In this document: positions 17,965-26,805 of the stretch, piece by piece
Layout of the letters: the number at the start of each line of letters is the position of its first letter
Numbering within the stretch: the stretch's first letter is position 1
Source of the DNA: Roseibium suaedae
GTDB taxonomy: Bacteria > Pseudomonadota > Alphaproteobacteria > Rhizobiales > Stappiaceae
Direction: 5' to 3'
DNA: 64,000 bases
Assembly (NCBI RefSeq): GCF_900142725.1
Contig: NZ_FRBW01000007.1
Location: 1-64,000 of the forward strand
Made by a program: the position numbers and the translations under genes
The notes under the pieces: model-generated
What the model saw: the letters and a program-made list of their open reading frames with translations, nothing else
Databases searched by the model: none
What the model was told of the DNA's origin: nothing

Positions 17965-18816
17965 CTAGCCCAGCTCGAAAGTCGTGATGCCATAGGTGCG
18001 CTCCAGAGGCAGGGCAGGGGCTGGGCCCTTGTACATCCGGGCGGTTTCGAATTCCGCCGAAAGCTCATGGCGCTCCGCAAGTTCCTGCGCATGCGGGTTG
18101 GGCTCGGGAATATCCAGATAGATCGACTGTCCCTTCACCTGGCCGGCGAGCGCTCGGAACAGGCTGTCGGCGATTTCCGGCGTGTCGGCAAAGAGCGGGC
18201 CGATCTTGAAACCGGCCTGGCATTGGCGGATCACGCCATAGCCTTTCAGCTTGCCATCTTCCACGAACACGAAACCCCTGCGGGTCGCAGCATTTGGCGC
18301 ACACCAGAGTTTCAGGAACTCCGTACGCTCTTCCGGGAACAGGTTCCGGTCATACTCACGGACAGAGGCAAAGATGCCTAGGCCGAGGGGCGCGATGCGT
18401 GGATCCATGGGCGCGTCCACTGTCGCAACGCCGCCCATGCGGATGTTGCGGTGGGCGAACTCGAAGCCGGACTTGCGGTAATTGTCCTGCTGGGCAATGA
18501 CACCATCGAGGCCGATGGTCCGGCCTTCCAGATGGCGGATCGCGTGTGACCAGGTCTCAAGCCCGTAGCCCTTGCCGCGCAGGTTTTCCTGGCAGATATA
18601 GAAACCAATGAAGCCGTAGCTGTCGCCATAGCGCACGGCGGAAATGGATGTGACAGGCTCGCCGTTCAATGTGCCGGTGAAAAAGCCCTCCGGATCTGCA
18701 GCCAGAAAAGCGCTCAGATCGTCCAGTCCCGGATTCCAGCCCTCATCAGCGGCCCAGCCAATGGCTTGTTCAAGATCGGCAGCGCGCATTGTGCGGATGT
18801 CAAAGACGTCGGGCAA
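17965..18816 (-). CDS. GNAT-family N-acetyltransferase with C-terminal YitH/HolE-like domain
   Basis: A 283-residue, two-domain protein. The N-terminal half is a GNAT domain, with YICQENLRGKGYGLETWSHAI as the acetyl-CoA-binding loop (about residues 93-113). The C-terminal half (VRQCQAGFKIGPLFADTPEIADSLF, then IYLDIPEPNPHAQELAE) is the second degenerate domain typical of the YitH/HolE-like subgroup. The substrate is unknown. It converges on the fucosyltransferase-like gene with about 20 bases between stops. Confidence 0.82.
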   Translation of the reverse strand: MPDVFDIRTMRAADLEQAIGWAADEGWNPGLDDLSAFLAADPEGFFTGTLNGEPVTSISAVRYGDSYGFIGFYICQENLRGKGYGLETWSHAIRHLEGRTIGLDGVIAQQDNYRKSGFEFAHRNIRMGGVATVDAPMDPRIAPLGLGIFASVREYDRNLFPEERTEFLKLWCAPNAATRRGFVFVEDGKLKGYGVIRQCQAGFKIGPLFADTPEIADSLFRALAGQVKGQSIYLDIPEPNPHAQELAERHELSAEFETARMYKGPAPALPLERTYGITTFELG

Positions 18817-18985
18817 GGAAGCCTCCAGATCAGATGAATCAGGAGGTTATCTAACCTGCCGGCACAGGTCAGCGTCAATGGCGCGGGCGACCGAACGTGA
18901 TCAAACGTCAGAGCCCAAAAGCCGGTCTTCGCCTGGTGAAAAACCCACAAGACAAACACGATGAATTTTAAGGGGAGGGGAAGAG

Positions 18986-19060
18986 TGGTACGCCCAAGGG
19001 GAATCGAACCCCTGTTTTCGCCGTGAAAGGGCGACGTCCTGACCGCTAGACGATGGGCGC
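18986..19060 (-). tRNA. tRNA-Glu (anticodon TTC)
   Basis: Read on the minus strand the sequence starts GCGCCCATCGTCTAGCGG, has an anticodon stem-loop CGCCC-TTTCACG-GCG with TTC in the loop, a T-arm with GGTTCGATTCC and an encoded CCA. The acceptor stem closes with one G-U pair. The length of 75 bases is normal for tRNA-Glu. Confidence 0.95.
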
Positions 19061-19132
19061 ACGGTCGACGCGGCTGCGTCGTGGGGAGGCTTATAGGCAT
19101 AAATTCCGGAGCCTGCAAGCCTGTTTTGTCAC

Positions 19133-19163
19133 AAAAAGAAAAGGGCCGGCAGAACCGGCCCTT
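19133..19163 (-). terminator. Rho-independent terminator for the glyoxalase gene
   Basis: AAGGGCCGG pairs with CCGGCCCTT over a five-base loop; on the minus strand the stem is followed by TTCTTTTTGT. It starts about 20 bases after the end of the upstream minus-strand gene. Confidence 0.8.
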
Positions 19164-19181
19164 CCTGTGGATGAGTGAGGC

Positions 19182-19622
19182 TTACCACTCGCCGGTGTTG
19201 GGCATGGAAACCCACGGTTCTGCGGGTTCGAGCGAGCCGCCCTTCTGCAAGATTTCAAAGGAGATGTTGTCCGGAGAGCGGACGAAAGCCATGCGGCCAT
19301 CACGCGGCGGGCGGTTGATGACGATGCCTTTTTCCTGCAGCGATGCGCAGTATTCGTAGACATTGTCCACTTCATAGGCCAGGTGGCCGAAGTTGCGGCC
19401 GCCGGTGTAGGTTTCCGGATCCCAGTTGTAGGTCAGCTCCAGAAGCGGAGCGGCATTGGCCTTGCCCGATTCAATGTCTTCGGAGGCGGCAAGGAAGACC
19501 AGAGTGAAACGGCCACCTTCGTTTTCGATCCGGCGAACTTCGGTCAGACCCATCTTGTTGCAATAGAAGTCGAGCGACTCATCCAGATTGGTGACGCGGA
19601 CCATTGTGTGCAGATAACGCAT
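19182..19622 (-). CDS. gloA: Lactoylglutathione lyase (glyoxalase I)
   Basis: A 146-residue vicinal-oxygen-chelate metalloenzyme that isomerises the methylglyoxal-glutathione adduct to S-lactoylglutathione. It begins [20 protein letters not shown], with His5 as the expected metal ligand, and contains LLELTYNW (ligand Glu), then [12 protein letters not shown] (ligand His) and ISFEILQKG (ligand Glu). The length and motifs match the short Ni2+-type GloA. It has its own terminator. Confidence 0.93.
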   Translation of the reverse strand: MRYLHTMVRVTNLDESLDFYCNKMGLTEVRRIENEGGRFTLVFLAASEDIESGKANAAPLLELTYNWDPETYTGGRNFGHLAYEVDNVYEYCASLQEKGIVINRPPRDGRMAFVRSPDNISFEILQKGGSLEPAEPWVSMPNTGEW

Positions 19623-19733
19623 GTTGTGTCCCTCAAAGGGTTTGAGTGAAATGAAGCCCGGATAGCTGAAGGCAACCGGAGTGTCGCGTGACGAAGCAGG
19701 AGGCTGCTCCGTAAAACTGGCGGGGACCGCACT

Positions 19734-20516
19734 ATGACAGAAATAACGGATGTTTCCACCGCATGGGCGGAGCTGCGGGCGATCCTCGGGGAAAAGGATA
19801 GGGCGGGCCGCCCCTTGCGGCTAGTGGTGATGACCGGTGCCGGAATTTCCACCCCGTCCGGCATCCCGGACTTCCGCTCGCCCGGTGGGATCTGGTCCAA
19901 GATGGAGCCGGTGACTTATCAGGATTTCGTTCGCTCCGAAGCGGCGCGGCGGGAAGACTGGCGCAGGCGGTTCGAGATGAAGCGGATCTTTGAAGCGGCG
20001 GAGCCCAATGCCGCGCACCGGGTTCTGGCAGCGCTCGCCCGCTCCGGCCGGCTGGATCTGTTGATCACCCAGAATGTCGACGGTCTGCACCAGCGGAGCG
20101 GCGTGCCGGAAGAGCGGCTGGTGGAGTTGCATGGCAACAGCACCTATGCCTCCTGTCTCGATTGTGGCGCACGGGCTGAGTTGGGAGAGGCGGAAAAGGC
20201 CCATGAGGCCGGGCAGACGCCGGTCTGTAGGGCCTGCGGCGGTTTGCTCAAGGCAGCTGTGATCAGTTTCGGTCAGGCCATGCCGGAGGACAAGTTGAAC
20301 CGGGCGGCGAACGCAGCTGCCAATGCGGAGATCTTTCTGGTCATCGGATCTTCCCTTGTCGTTCAACCAGCTGCCCAGTTGCCGGTGATTGCGGTGCGCA
20401 GTGGTGCTGATCTGATCATAATCAACGGTCAGGAGACCCCGCTGGATGATCTTGCAAGCACTCTCATTCGCCCCGGAATTGCGGAGGTTTTTGCGGAAAT
20501 GGATGATTCCAGCTAG
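19734..20516 (+). CDS. cobB: Sir2-family NAD-dependent protein deacylase
   Basis: The 260-residue sirtuin has the NAD-binding [18 protein letters not shown] loop, the catalytic [12 protein letters not shown] segment with its neighbouring histidine (ELHGN), and a four-cysteine zinc site (CLDCG and CRACGG). It removes acyl groups from lysines using NAD+ and often controls acetyl-CoA synthetase. It is divergent from the glyoxalase gene. The sequence does not carry the Tyr/Arg pair of desuccinylases in an obvious place, so deacetylase activity is the simplest reading. Confidence 0.92.
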   Translation: MTEITDVSTAWAELRAILGEKDRAGRPLRLVVMTGAGISTPSGIPDFRSPGGIWSKMEPVTYQDFVRSEAARREDWRRRFEMKRIFEAAEPNAAHRVLAALARSGRLDLLITQNVDGLHQRSGVPEERLVELHGNSTYASCLDCGARAELGEAEKAHEAGQTPVCRACGGLLKAAVISFGQAMPEDKLNRAANAAANAEIFLVIGSSLVVQPAAQLPVIAVRSGADLIIINGQETPLDDLASTLIRPGIAEVFAEMDDSS

Positions 20517-20678
20517 ACGATTTCCCCAATTGGTTTGGGATTACTGCGACAAACACCCTTCTCGCTATGGGGCAGGGTGTTATCCTTTCGTTAGGAATCA
20601 ATCCGTGCGTGAGTCGCAATTGTGTCTCTTTCGCGCTCTGGATTGTATGTATGCGGACCAGATGCGAGGCAATTGGCT

Positions 20679-21266
20679 ATGGGGGGAAAGACGTTCACGG
20701 ATCCCCGTGCGATCGAGACGGTCGAAGCGGTTGATGATCTGTCACTCGACGTGATCGAAGTCGCTGGCTCGATCAAATGGTTCGATGTTGCCAAGGGCTA
20801 TGGCTTCATCGTTCCCGATAGCGGCGAGGGCGACATCCTTCTGCATGTGACCTGCCTGCGACGGGACGGTTTCCAGACCGCCTATGAAGGTGCGCGGGTC
20901 GTTTGCGAAGTGCTGGACAGGCCCCGTGGCCTTCAGGCATTCCGCATCCTGTCCATGGACGAAACCACAGCGTTGCATCCTTCCCAACTTCCGCCGTCGC
21001 GCACGCACGTGCAGGTCGTGGCCGAAAGCGGGTTCGAGAAGGCAACCGTCAAGTGGTTCAACCGGGTCAAGGGCTTCGGTTTCCTTACCCAGGGCGAAGG
21101 CAGCGAGGACATTTTCATTCATATGGAAACCCTGCGCCGGTTCGGTATTGCCGAGCTGCGTCCCGGGCAGGATGTGATGGTTCGCTTCGGTGCTGGCCCC
21201 AAGGGCCGCATGGCTGCGGAAATCCGCCCGCTTGGCAGCGGCACGCATATTCCGTCGTCTCATTGA
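20679..21266 (+). CDS. Two-domain cold-shock (CSD) protein
   Basis: The 195-residue protein contains two cold-shock domains joined by a Pro/Ser-rich linker. The first reads AGSIKWFDVAKGYGFIVPD...DILLH, the second KATVKWFNRVKGFGFLTQ...DIFIH; both retain the RNP1 and RNP2 nucleic-acid-binding motifs. Double-CSD proteins are typical of alphaproteobacteria and bind single-stranded RNA or DNA. The chosen ATG has GCGAGG 8 bases upstream; an earlier in-frame ATG lacks a ribosome-binding site. A terminator follows, and the DUF192 gene comes next, an arrangement conserved in the class. Confidence 0.9.
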   Translation: MGGKTFTDPRAIETVEAVDDLSLDVIEVAGSIKWFDVAKGYGFIVPDSGEGDILLHVTCLRRDGFQTAYEGARVVCEVLDRPRGLQAFRILSMDETTALHPSQLPPSRTHVQVVAESGFEKATVKWFNRVKGFGFLTQGEGSEDIFIHMETLRRFGIAELRPGQDVMVRFGAGPKGRMAAEIRPLGSGTHIPSSH

Positions 21267-21309
21267 TCCCTGCGATGGCCAGGGGCCATTGCAGAGTTGC
21301 ATTTCACAG

Positions 21310-21336
21310 GGACTGGCCGGATGGCCGGTCCTTTTT
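21310..21336 (+). terminator. Rho-independent terminator after the cold-shock gene
   Basis: GGACTGGCC pairs with GGCCGGTCC (one G-U pair) across GGAT and runs directly into TTTTT, about 45 bases after the stop codon. Confidence 0.85.
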
Positions 21337-21516
21337 CATGTCCGGCTTTTGCCCATGCGGCGCAGGCGCAAGCCGTCCATATCTGTGCCATGAAGCTGGC
21401 CGATCTTGCTGGCCTTGAACCGGGCGGGCAGATATAGAAATTGCTCGGCAAACGATCGGTTTTGTCAGATCAGGAGCATGAGGCGTCTCGGTCTCGTGCG
21501 GCAGGGAGAAATCAGC

Positions 21517-22062
21517 ATGGCAGGTGTGTTTCAGGCGTTTCAGGGAACAGTCTCCCGGACATTTCTCCTGTCCTTCTCCCGGCGCCTTCTGCCCGCCTTG
21601 AGCCTGTGTCTTGCCCTGATCTTCGGCCTGGCCGCTGGATCTGTCAGTGTCACTCCGGTTCTTGCCCAGGAACTGAAGCTGCCGGTCGAAACTCTGACCG
21701 CATCTGCTTCCGGACAGGATCATGTGTTCCAGGTGGAAGTTGCCGATACGGATGAGGAGCGGGCTCTCGGGCTGATGTACCGTGAGGAAATGCCGGAAGA
21801 TCATGGCATGCTTTTCGTCTTTCCGGAGGCGGGGGACCGTTATTTCTGGATGAAGAACACGCCGCTGCCGCTTGATATCATTTTTGCTTCGGAAACCGGC
21901 AAGGTCGTGCATGTTGCCGCCAATACCACGCCGTTTTCAGAGCGGATCATTCCATCCAGGGGCGCTGCAAAATATGTTCTGGAGCTGAATGCCGGCATGG
22001 CGGAACGTCTGGGCATCGGTCCGGGCAGCAAGCTGGCCTCGGCCTCAATTACGGCGCCCTGA
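21517..22062 (+). CDS. DUF192 family exported protein
   Basis: This 181-residue protein has an N-terminal export signal with an unusually long basic n-region, hydrophobic core LLPALSLCLALIFGLAAG and a likely cleavage after VLAQ. The DUF192 domain follows: EVADTDEERALGLMYREEMPEDHGMLFVF, then FWMKNTPLPLDIIF and the C-terminal KYVLELNAGMAERLGI. The family is periplasmic or extracytoplasmic and its biochemical role is not established. A CAGGGAGA site 7-8 bases upstream supports this ATG over an earlier one. Confidence 0.85.
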   Translation: MAGVFQAFQGTVSRTFLLSFSRRLLPALSLCLALIFGLAAGSVSVTPVLAQELKLPVETLTASASGQDHVFQVEVADTDEERALGLMYREEMPEDHGMLFVFPEAGDRYFWMKNTPLPLDIIFASETGKVVHVAANTTPFSERIIPSRGAAKYVLELNAGMAERLGIGPGSKLASASITAP

Positions 22063-22103
22063 TCCCTTTTCTCAGGGGCGGGCCTTGGCACAGGAGAGGC
22101 TGC

Positions 22104-22463
22104 TCATGCCTTTGCTGTCAGGTCTTCCAGTTTCAAGGGCCGGAATGCTCCGGTCTTTGCCTCGGTCAGGATCAGCTCGACAAGCGCAGGAAACCGCTGC
22201 CGCAATTCTTCCAGCCGCAGGGTGTTGGAGCGGCCATTGCCGTGATCGACCTGCCGGATGAGGCCGGATTCCCGCAGGACGCGGAAATGATAGGTCCGGG
22301 TTGCCTTGGCGACGGGCAGCTCGAACGAACCGCACATGCGGGCGTCTGCCGGGTCGGCAGCCAGTGCCAGGACCACCTTCAGGCGCAGGGGATCGCCAAG
22401 CGCTGAGAAGATTGCACCTAACTCCATTTCCTCAACACTCGGGTGGCCATTTTTATCGGGCAA
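22104..22463 (-). CDS. ArsR-family transcriptional regulator
   Basis: A 119-residue winged-helix protein. FSALGDPLRLKVVLALAADP is the ArsR-type first helix pair, and the recognition region reads VAKATRTYHFRVLRESGLIRQVDHG. There is one cysteine, in MCGSFELPVAK just before the recognition helix, but no metal-binding CxC pair, so thiol or small-molecule sensing is more likely than metal sensing (inference). It is transcribed away from the quinone oxidoreductase gene, with an operator-like palindrome between them. Confidence 0.87.
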   Translation of the reverse strand: MPDKNGHPSVEEMELGAIFSALGDPLRLKVVLALAADPADARMCGSFELPVAKATRTYHFRVLRESGLIRQVDHGNGRSNTLRLEELRQRFPALVELILTEAKTGAFRPLKLEDLTAKA

Positions 22464-22489
22464 GCGGTCTTCCTTCCTTCCGGAAAGTT

Positions 22490-22509
22490 GGTACTATAAT
22501 ATTCGTACC
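22490..22509. promoter_or_regulatory. Operator-like palindrome overlapping a -10 box between arsR-type and qor genes
   Basis: GGTACTATAATATTCGTACC is an imperfect 20-base palindrome with perfect outer arms (GGTAC/GTACC). It contains TATAAT, which matches a -10 box for the rightward quinone oxidoreductase gene. Repressor binding here would block both the oxidoreductase promoter and probably the regulator's own promoter. Confidence 0.6.
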
Positions 22510-22556
22510 TATTGTGATGAAGCCTCATCACGCAGGATTCTGGGAGCGAATATACC

Positions 22557-23540
22557 ATGAGCATGAATCGTGTAGTGGAACTGACCGCCTTTGGCGAGCC
22601 TGATGTCATGCAGGTCGTGTCCCGCGAGATCCCGGCGCCGCTAGCGGGGGAAGTGCAGGTCCGCCACACGGCCATCGGTTTCAATTTCATCGACATTTAT
22701 CAGCGCAAGGGCATCTATCCGCTCCCCCTGCCGACCGGTCTGGGCTTCGAGGCAGCAGGCATTGTCGAAGCGGTGGGTGAGGGCGTTACCGGCCTGTCCG
22801 AAGGGGACAGGGTCGCCTACATGAATGCAGGCGTTGGTGCATATTCTGAACGCCGCAATGTTGCCGCCGACAAGCTCCTGAAACTGCCAGATACTGTCAG
22901 TGATGAAGCCGCCGCCACGGTGCTTTTCAAGGGCATGACGGCGCAGTACCTGCTGCGGCGGACCTATGAAGTGAAGGCCGGCGACTTGCTGCTGGTTCAT
23001 TCTGCGGCCGGTGGGGTCGGCCAGATCCTGACCCGCTGGGCAACCGCCCTGGGCGCAAGGGTGATCGGAACCACCGGCTCGCCGGAAAAACGCGACGTTG
23101 CGCTTGCGGCCGGCTGCGAGGCGGTCATTGATCTGCGTGATCCTGACTGGCCGTCTGCCTTCCTGACGGCGACCGGCGGCGAGAAGGCGAGGGTTGCCTA
23201 TGATGCGGTGGGCAAGGACACATTGCTGCAGACGCTGGACTGTGTCGCGCCCTTCGGCCTGGTGGTTTCCTATGGGGCGGCTTCCGGAAAGGCGCCGGCA
23301 ATTGATCCGGATCTTCTCAACAAGAAGGGCTGCCTGTTCTTCACGCGCCCTTCTGTCTTTCCCCATAATTCTGATCCGGACACCTTCCGTGCGAATGCTG
23401 CTGACCTCTTCGACGCCATCGCCAAGGGGCATGTCGGCGTAGACATCGGCGCCAGATTCCCGCTTGAAGACATTGCCGGCGTTCACAGAGCGGCCGAAGC
23501 CAGAAGCGTCAAGGGCGCCATTCTCATCCAGCCAGCGTGA
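22557..23540 (+). CDS. qor: NADPH:quinone oxidoreductase (zeta-crystallin type)
   Basis: A 327-residue member of the zinc-independent medium-chain dehydrogenases. The order of blocks is typical: FNFIDIYQRKGIYPLPLP, GFEAAGIVEAVG, the quinone-reductase signature around LLLVHSAAGGVGQIL (NADPH-binding GGVG), and a C-terminal ARSVKGAILIQPA. It reduces quinones or other activated double bonds with NADPH. The divergent ArsR-type gene and shared operator suggest induction by a quinone-like or thiol-reactive compound. Confidence 0.92.
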   Translation: MSMNRVVELTAFGEPDVMQVVSREIPAPLAGEVQVRHTAIGFNFIDIYQRKGIYPLPLPTGLGFEAAGIVEAVGEGVTGLSEGDRVAYMNAGVGAYSERRNVAADKLLKLPDTVSDEAAATVLFKGMTAQYLLRRTYEVKAGDLLLVHSAAGGVGQILTRWATALGARVIGTTGSPEKRDVALAAGCEAVIDLRDPDWPSAFLTATGGEKARVAYDAVGKDTLLQTLDCVAPFGLVVSYGAASGKAPAIDPDLLNKKGCLFFTRPSVFPHNSDPDTFRANAADLFDAIAKGHVGVDIGARFPLEDIAGVHRAAEARSVKGAILIQPA

Positions 23541-23730
23541 AGGAAGTCCCAGGGGGGCAGTGTCATTTCCGGCAGCGCAACTGATTTGGTTGTTCTCTGA
23601 GAGAGGCAGACAACGTGCCATCGATCGTGAGCCGATCTATTGTGCGCTTAGCTACCTGATTTTATTTGGAGTTGGTGTGGCTTTGAAATCATGATTGCAA
23701 TGCCAATGCGCTGAAATCTTGGGGTTGGAT

Positions 23731-24240
23731 TTGATCTGGAAACTTTTTCTCGATGATGATGCGGACAATTTCCGGAGGCCAGAAATCTCGATTGAGAATC
23801 CAGAATGGCGAAAGGCGATGGATTTGCCGACGGCACCTCCGAATACAGAGCCGCGCCTGCTTGGAAGCTGGAAAATTGCTAGATCCTACAAGGAAGCGAT
23901 TGACCTGTTTTCTCAGTTTGGGTTGCCTCTGTTCGCATCATTTGATCACGACCTTGCCGACGGAAGAGATGGCATTTCAGTTGCCAAACGAATGATCGAA
24001 CTTGATCTGGACGCCGATGGATCTTTGTTGTCGCGCTTCTTTTGTTATGAGGTCCATTCAGGGAACAGAGTTGGCCGCGAAAACATAAGTGGCCTGCTAA
24101 ATGGGTACTTGGTGCATAGGGCTTCTGAAGCCGACTTGTCCGGTTTGAGGCCGGGAGATCTCCTGGCAGGCTCTTCGAAGGAAAAGGACGCAGAAGAGTT
24201 TCGAGTTGCAAACGCGCTTGGATGGATTGAAGGAGTTTGA
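23731..24240 (+). CDS. Receiver-like cPPR (cyclic-phosphate processing receiver) domain protein
   Basis: The N-terminus IWKLFLDDDADNF...RRPE, the middle ARSYKEAIDLFSQFGLPLFASFDHDLADGRDGISVAKRMIE, and the spacing between them match the small receiver-like family predicted to process cyclic phosphates on RNA ends: paired N-terminal aspartates and the FDHDL motif. The C-terminal 60 residues are not recognised. The gene is AT-richer than its neighbours. No ATG fits; a TTG preceded by GGGGTTGGA is the best start and puts the Asp pair in its usual place. It could act in tRNA or RNA repair, but that comes from family predictions, not from this context, although a tRNA gene follows. Confidence 0.55.
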   Translation: MIWKLFLDDDADNFRRPEISIENPEWRKAMDLPTAPPNTEPRLLGSWKIARSYKEAIDLFSQFGLPLFASFDHDLADGRDGISVAKRMIELDLDADGSLLSRFFCYEVHSGNRVGRENISGLLNGYLVHRASEADLSGLRPGDLLAGSSKEKDAEEFRVANALGWIEGV

Positions 24241-24436
24241 TGGTGCTCCCGCATGGTGGCCTTGTCGGGCTCTTCGCACCGAGGGAACCTCGCGTGAAAG
24301 GCCGGAAGCATTGGGGAGAGCTGTCCGGGACTATTCCGGGTTACTTTCCCCGGAAAGTTCGTGGAATGCTGAATATTCGAGTTTTGTTCGGCCTTGACGA
24401 ACCTCTGCCGGGTGGATAAACCCAAGCCCACAACGT

Positions 24437-24513
<77 letters not shown>

Positions 24514-25065
24514 ACTCTCCCTTTCTGCATTAGTGATTTGGGCGACGCTGTTTCAGCGTGAGTGCCTTGTGCTGTCTGCCGTCATCTTTTTCATGCCTGC
24601 TGTGCGCCTTGGCGCCGTTGCTAGACCTTCTTTCGAGCCGCGGGCAGGGGATCGCCCCGGACGGGCCCATACGAATCTGCAAGCGGGATATGTCCCATGG
24701 GTTGTGCAGCTCCTGGGAGACTCGGGCCGGAACTTCCCTTCAGATGAACAAATGCCCCTCTTGTTTGCAGGGGATATGTGTCGGTGACGGCCACCGGCCC
24801 TGATTGTTATGAAGTTTTCCCATTTTTGCGATTTTCTCCTGACTGGACGCGGGAAAAAGGAATTGATTCCAATCGCTTGCGACGGTGTGCTCTTAAATCG
24901 AGCCGGGGTACGTGCGTTCCGGTTTGCGGGAGTGCGGCTGCCTCCCGATTGGTCAGGAGTGCCGAGAGAATCGTCAATATTTTCATTGGAGAAAATGACG
25001 ATAGCCGTTTCCGGTCTTTCATTAAGACCAGAAGTTGAGCAGGATGCCCGCAACGACTTGAAACC
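24514..25065. other. Gene-free stretch after tRNA-Pro
   Basis: About 550 bases with no frame that shows coding character or a ribosome-binding site on either strand. The last 250 bases are AT-rich and probably hold the promoter of the following gene. No repeat or hairpin stands out. Confidence 0.4.
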
Positions 25066-25791
25066 ATGAAAGAAAACTGGTTGGGGGCCATGCAGGCGGA
25101 TCAGATCGGTGATGAGACACTGGATGTCGCAAGGGCGGCCGGGCTGCTGCAGCAGCAGATTCGTTCGGCTGGGCTGAAGCTGCGCGAGAGCACCGATTTC
25201 ACCCTGTTCGAGGACACGATCCGGGCGACCGAAGACAAGTATCTGATGGAGGACTTCTCCACCCGCTTCTTCGACCTGCACGGCACGTCCGCCTTCTGGA
25301 TCGGAGCCTGGGACAGTGCGGGCGAGCCGGTCTCTGTGCAGGCGGCCAAGCTTGAGGATCTGCGTGACCGGAGCCTTGGTCAATACTGGCAGCAGCAGCA
25401 CCGGCGTATCTTCGTGGATCCGGGCGCGCACGCGGAACTTGGCGAGGATCACGCCCATGATGCCTTCTTCATGCGCGGCAAGATTGTCTATCATGGAAAC
25501 CTGTGGCTTCGCCGGGACGCAAGGGGCAAGGGGCTGGCAGAGGCGCTCACCCAGCTCGGTTTCCTGATTTCATTGCTGAAATGGTCACCCGACTATCTTT
25601 ATGGCCTGATGGCGGCCCAGAATGCCAAGAAGGGTTTTGGCATCCGGGTCGGCTATCGCCGCTTCGTGCCCCGTGGCACACACTGGATCACGCCGCCAGG
25701 TCATATCCGACCTGACGACTGGCTGGTCTATTCAAACCACAATGATCTTGTGACGCTGGCGCGGACTATAATTGCTGAAGATCTTGAATGA
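25066..25791 (+). CDS. Hypothetical protein with GNAT-like acetyl-CoA-binding loop
   Basis: A soluble protein of 241 residues. The segment LWLRRDARGKGLAEALTQLGFLISLL (about residues 146-171) resembles motif A of GNAT acetyltransferases (R-x-x-G-x-G/A and a following helix), and the LMAAQNAKKGFGIRVGYRRF block would be the C-terminal half of the fold. The N-terminal 90 residues are not recognised. The ATG used here has no good ribosome-binding site; an ATG eight codons downstream is preceded by TTGGGGG and may be the true start. It converges on, and overlaps by 26 bases, a PAS-like gene on the other strand. Confidence 0.6.
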   Translation: MKENWLGAMQADQIGDETLDVARAAGLLQQQIRSAGLKLRESTDFTLFEDTIRATEDKYLMEDFSTRFFDLHGTSAFWIGAWDSAGEPVSVQAAKLEDLRDRSLGQYWQQQHRRIFVDPGAHAELGEDHAHDAFFMRGKIVYHGNLWLRRDARGKGLAEALTQLGFLISLLKWSPDYLYGLMAAQNAKKGFGIRVGYRRFVPRGTHWITPPGHIRPDDWLVYSNHNDLVTLARTIIAEDLE

Positions 25792-26260
25792 CGCCGAAAT
25801 AGGCGCAGAACCGGCGCTCTGACGTCGGTGTGGGCCGCAGGGCCACGATCAGCCGCTCGAAGGCGATGTCCACCACCTTGCCACCCAAGTTCAGCCGCGT
25901 GCGGGCATAGCCATAGTAAGGCTGTTCTTCCAGGGCATAGCGATAGGCCTCTGCAGAGGCCTGCTCGAGTTCCGGATCCGGTGTCCGCAGTTCTTCGTCA
26001 TGCTGCATAGCCCATTCCTCACCGAACAGGATGCGCTGGCTTGCACGGCGCCCGACGTAGAAGATCGGAGGTGGGGCGAGCGGAGTAATCTTGTCGGAGC
26101 AAAGGCTTAGGTAAGGCATGTGTTCACGCAGCTTCTCGGAGACCAGTCCGGAAGACGACATCATGCTATCGTAAAAGGCTGAAAGCTGCGGATCAGCCAA
26201 GCCTTTCTCTATCGCATCCGTGCCCAGCTGAGTGAACACTGTCCTGTTGCGTGTCAGCAA
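25766..26260 (-). CDS. Hypothetical PAS-like protein
   Basis: A 164-residue protein of the layout seen in small alphaproteobacterial PAS-fold proteins: a helical N-terminus, PPPIFYVGRRASQRILFGEEWA (possible PAS core start), then YYGYARTRLNLGGKVVDIAFERLIVALRP and a final CAYFGVIQDL strand. No output domain follows, so it may be a sensor or adaptor. The start is a TTG with AAGGA about 10 bases upstream. It lies 31 bases downstream of another small gene, and the two probably form an operon. The PAS assignment is tentative. Confidence 0.6.
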   Translation of the reverse strand: MLTRNRTVFTQLGTDAIEKGLADPQLSAFYDSMMSSSGLVSEKLREHMPYLSLCSDKITPLAPPPIFYVGRRASQRILFGEEWAMQHDEELRTPDPELEQASAEAYRYALEEQPYYGYARTRLNLGGKVVDIAFERLIVALRPTPTSERRFCAYFGVIQDLQQL

Positions 26261-26291
26261 ATTAGCCGCGATCCTTACGCATGCGGTTTGT

Positions 26292-26609
26292 CTACTTGGA
26301 AAAAGCCTTTAACAGCAAGGAAACAATACCGCAGAATTCTTCTCGTGTCTCCCGGCTTAACTCCCGAACGTTATTAACTTCATAATCCAGGGTGAGGATC
26401 ATGTCCCACATCTCGGAAAGATTGTGCTTATCCACTTCCCTTTTGAGGTCCGCCAGGGATTTGTCCTCAGGCTGAACATGTTCGTGGATATAGTCCGCAC
26501 TGCTGAAATAAGGCGACATCTGCATGGGATTCGATCTTCTTCCGCGCATCTCAGGATTCGTGGGCGACATCCTAAGAGTTGTCAGCCTCTGGGAAAACCA
26601 ATTGCACAT
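26292..26609 (-). CDS. Hypothetical small helical protein
   Basis: About 105 residues with no recognised domain. The C-terminal half is charged and helical (SLADLKREVDKHNLSEMWDMILTLDYEVNNVRELSRETREEFCGIVSLLLKAF). The chosen ATG has AAGG 4 bases upstream; an ATG 13 codons further in is the alternative. It is first in a likely two-gene unit with the PAS-like gene. Confidence 0.5.
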   Translation of the reverse strand: MCNWFSQRLTTLRMSPTNPEMRGRRSNPMQMSPYFSSADYIHEHVQPEDKSLADLKREVDKHNLSEMWDMILTLDYEVNNVRELSRETREEFCGIVSLLLKAFSK

Positions 26610-26805
26610 TACACCTTGGGTTGCAATTTTTTTGATGGCGTTACCTTGCCAGCTGGTTAACTTCGGGTAATTGCTGCAGGAGATAGTGGGCATATGCGGC
26701 TGCGGTGTTGACTTCGCGATCAAAGGCGGGAAAAACCTAGCCATGGAAAATGCCGGGACTGGGTTGATCAAGGGTCCCGTGCGCATTGAAGAGGAACGAG
26801 CAGCC

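Noticed and set aside
24514..24810. Possible gene after tRNA-Pro
   Set aside because: Short frames on both strands compete, with no ribosome-binding site, signal or domain.
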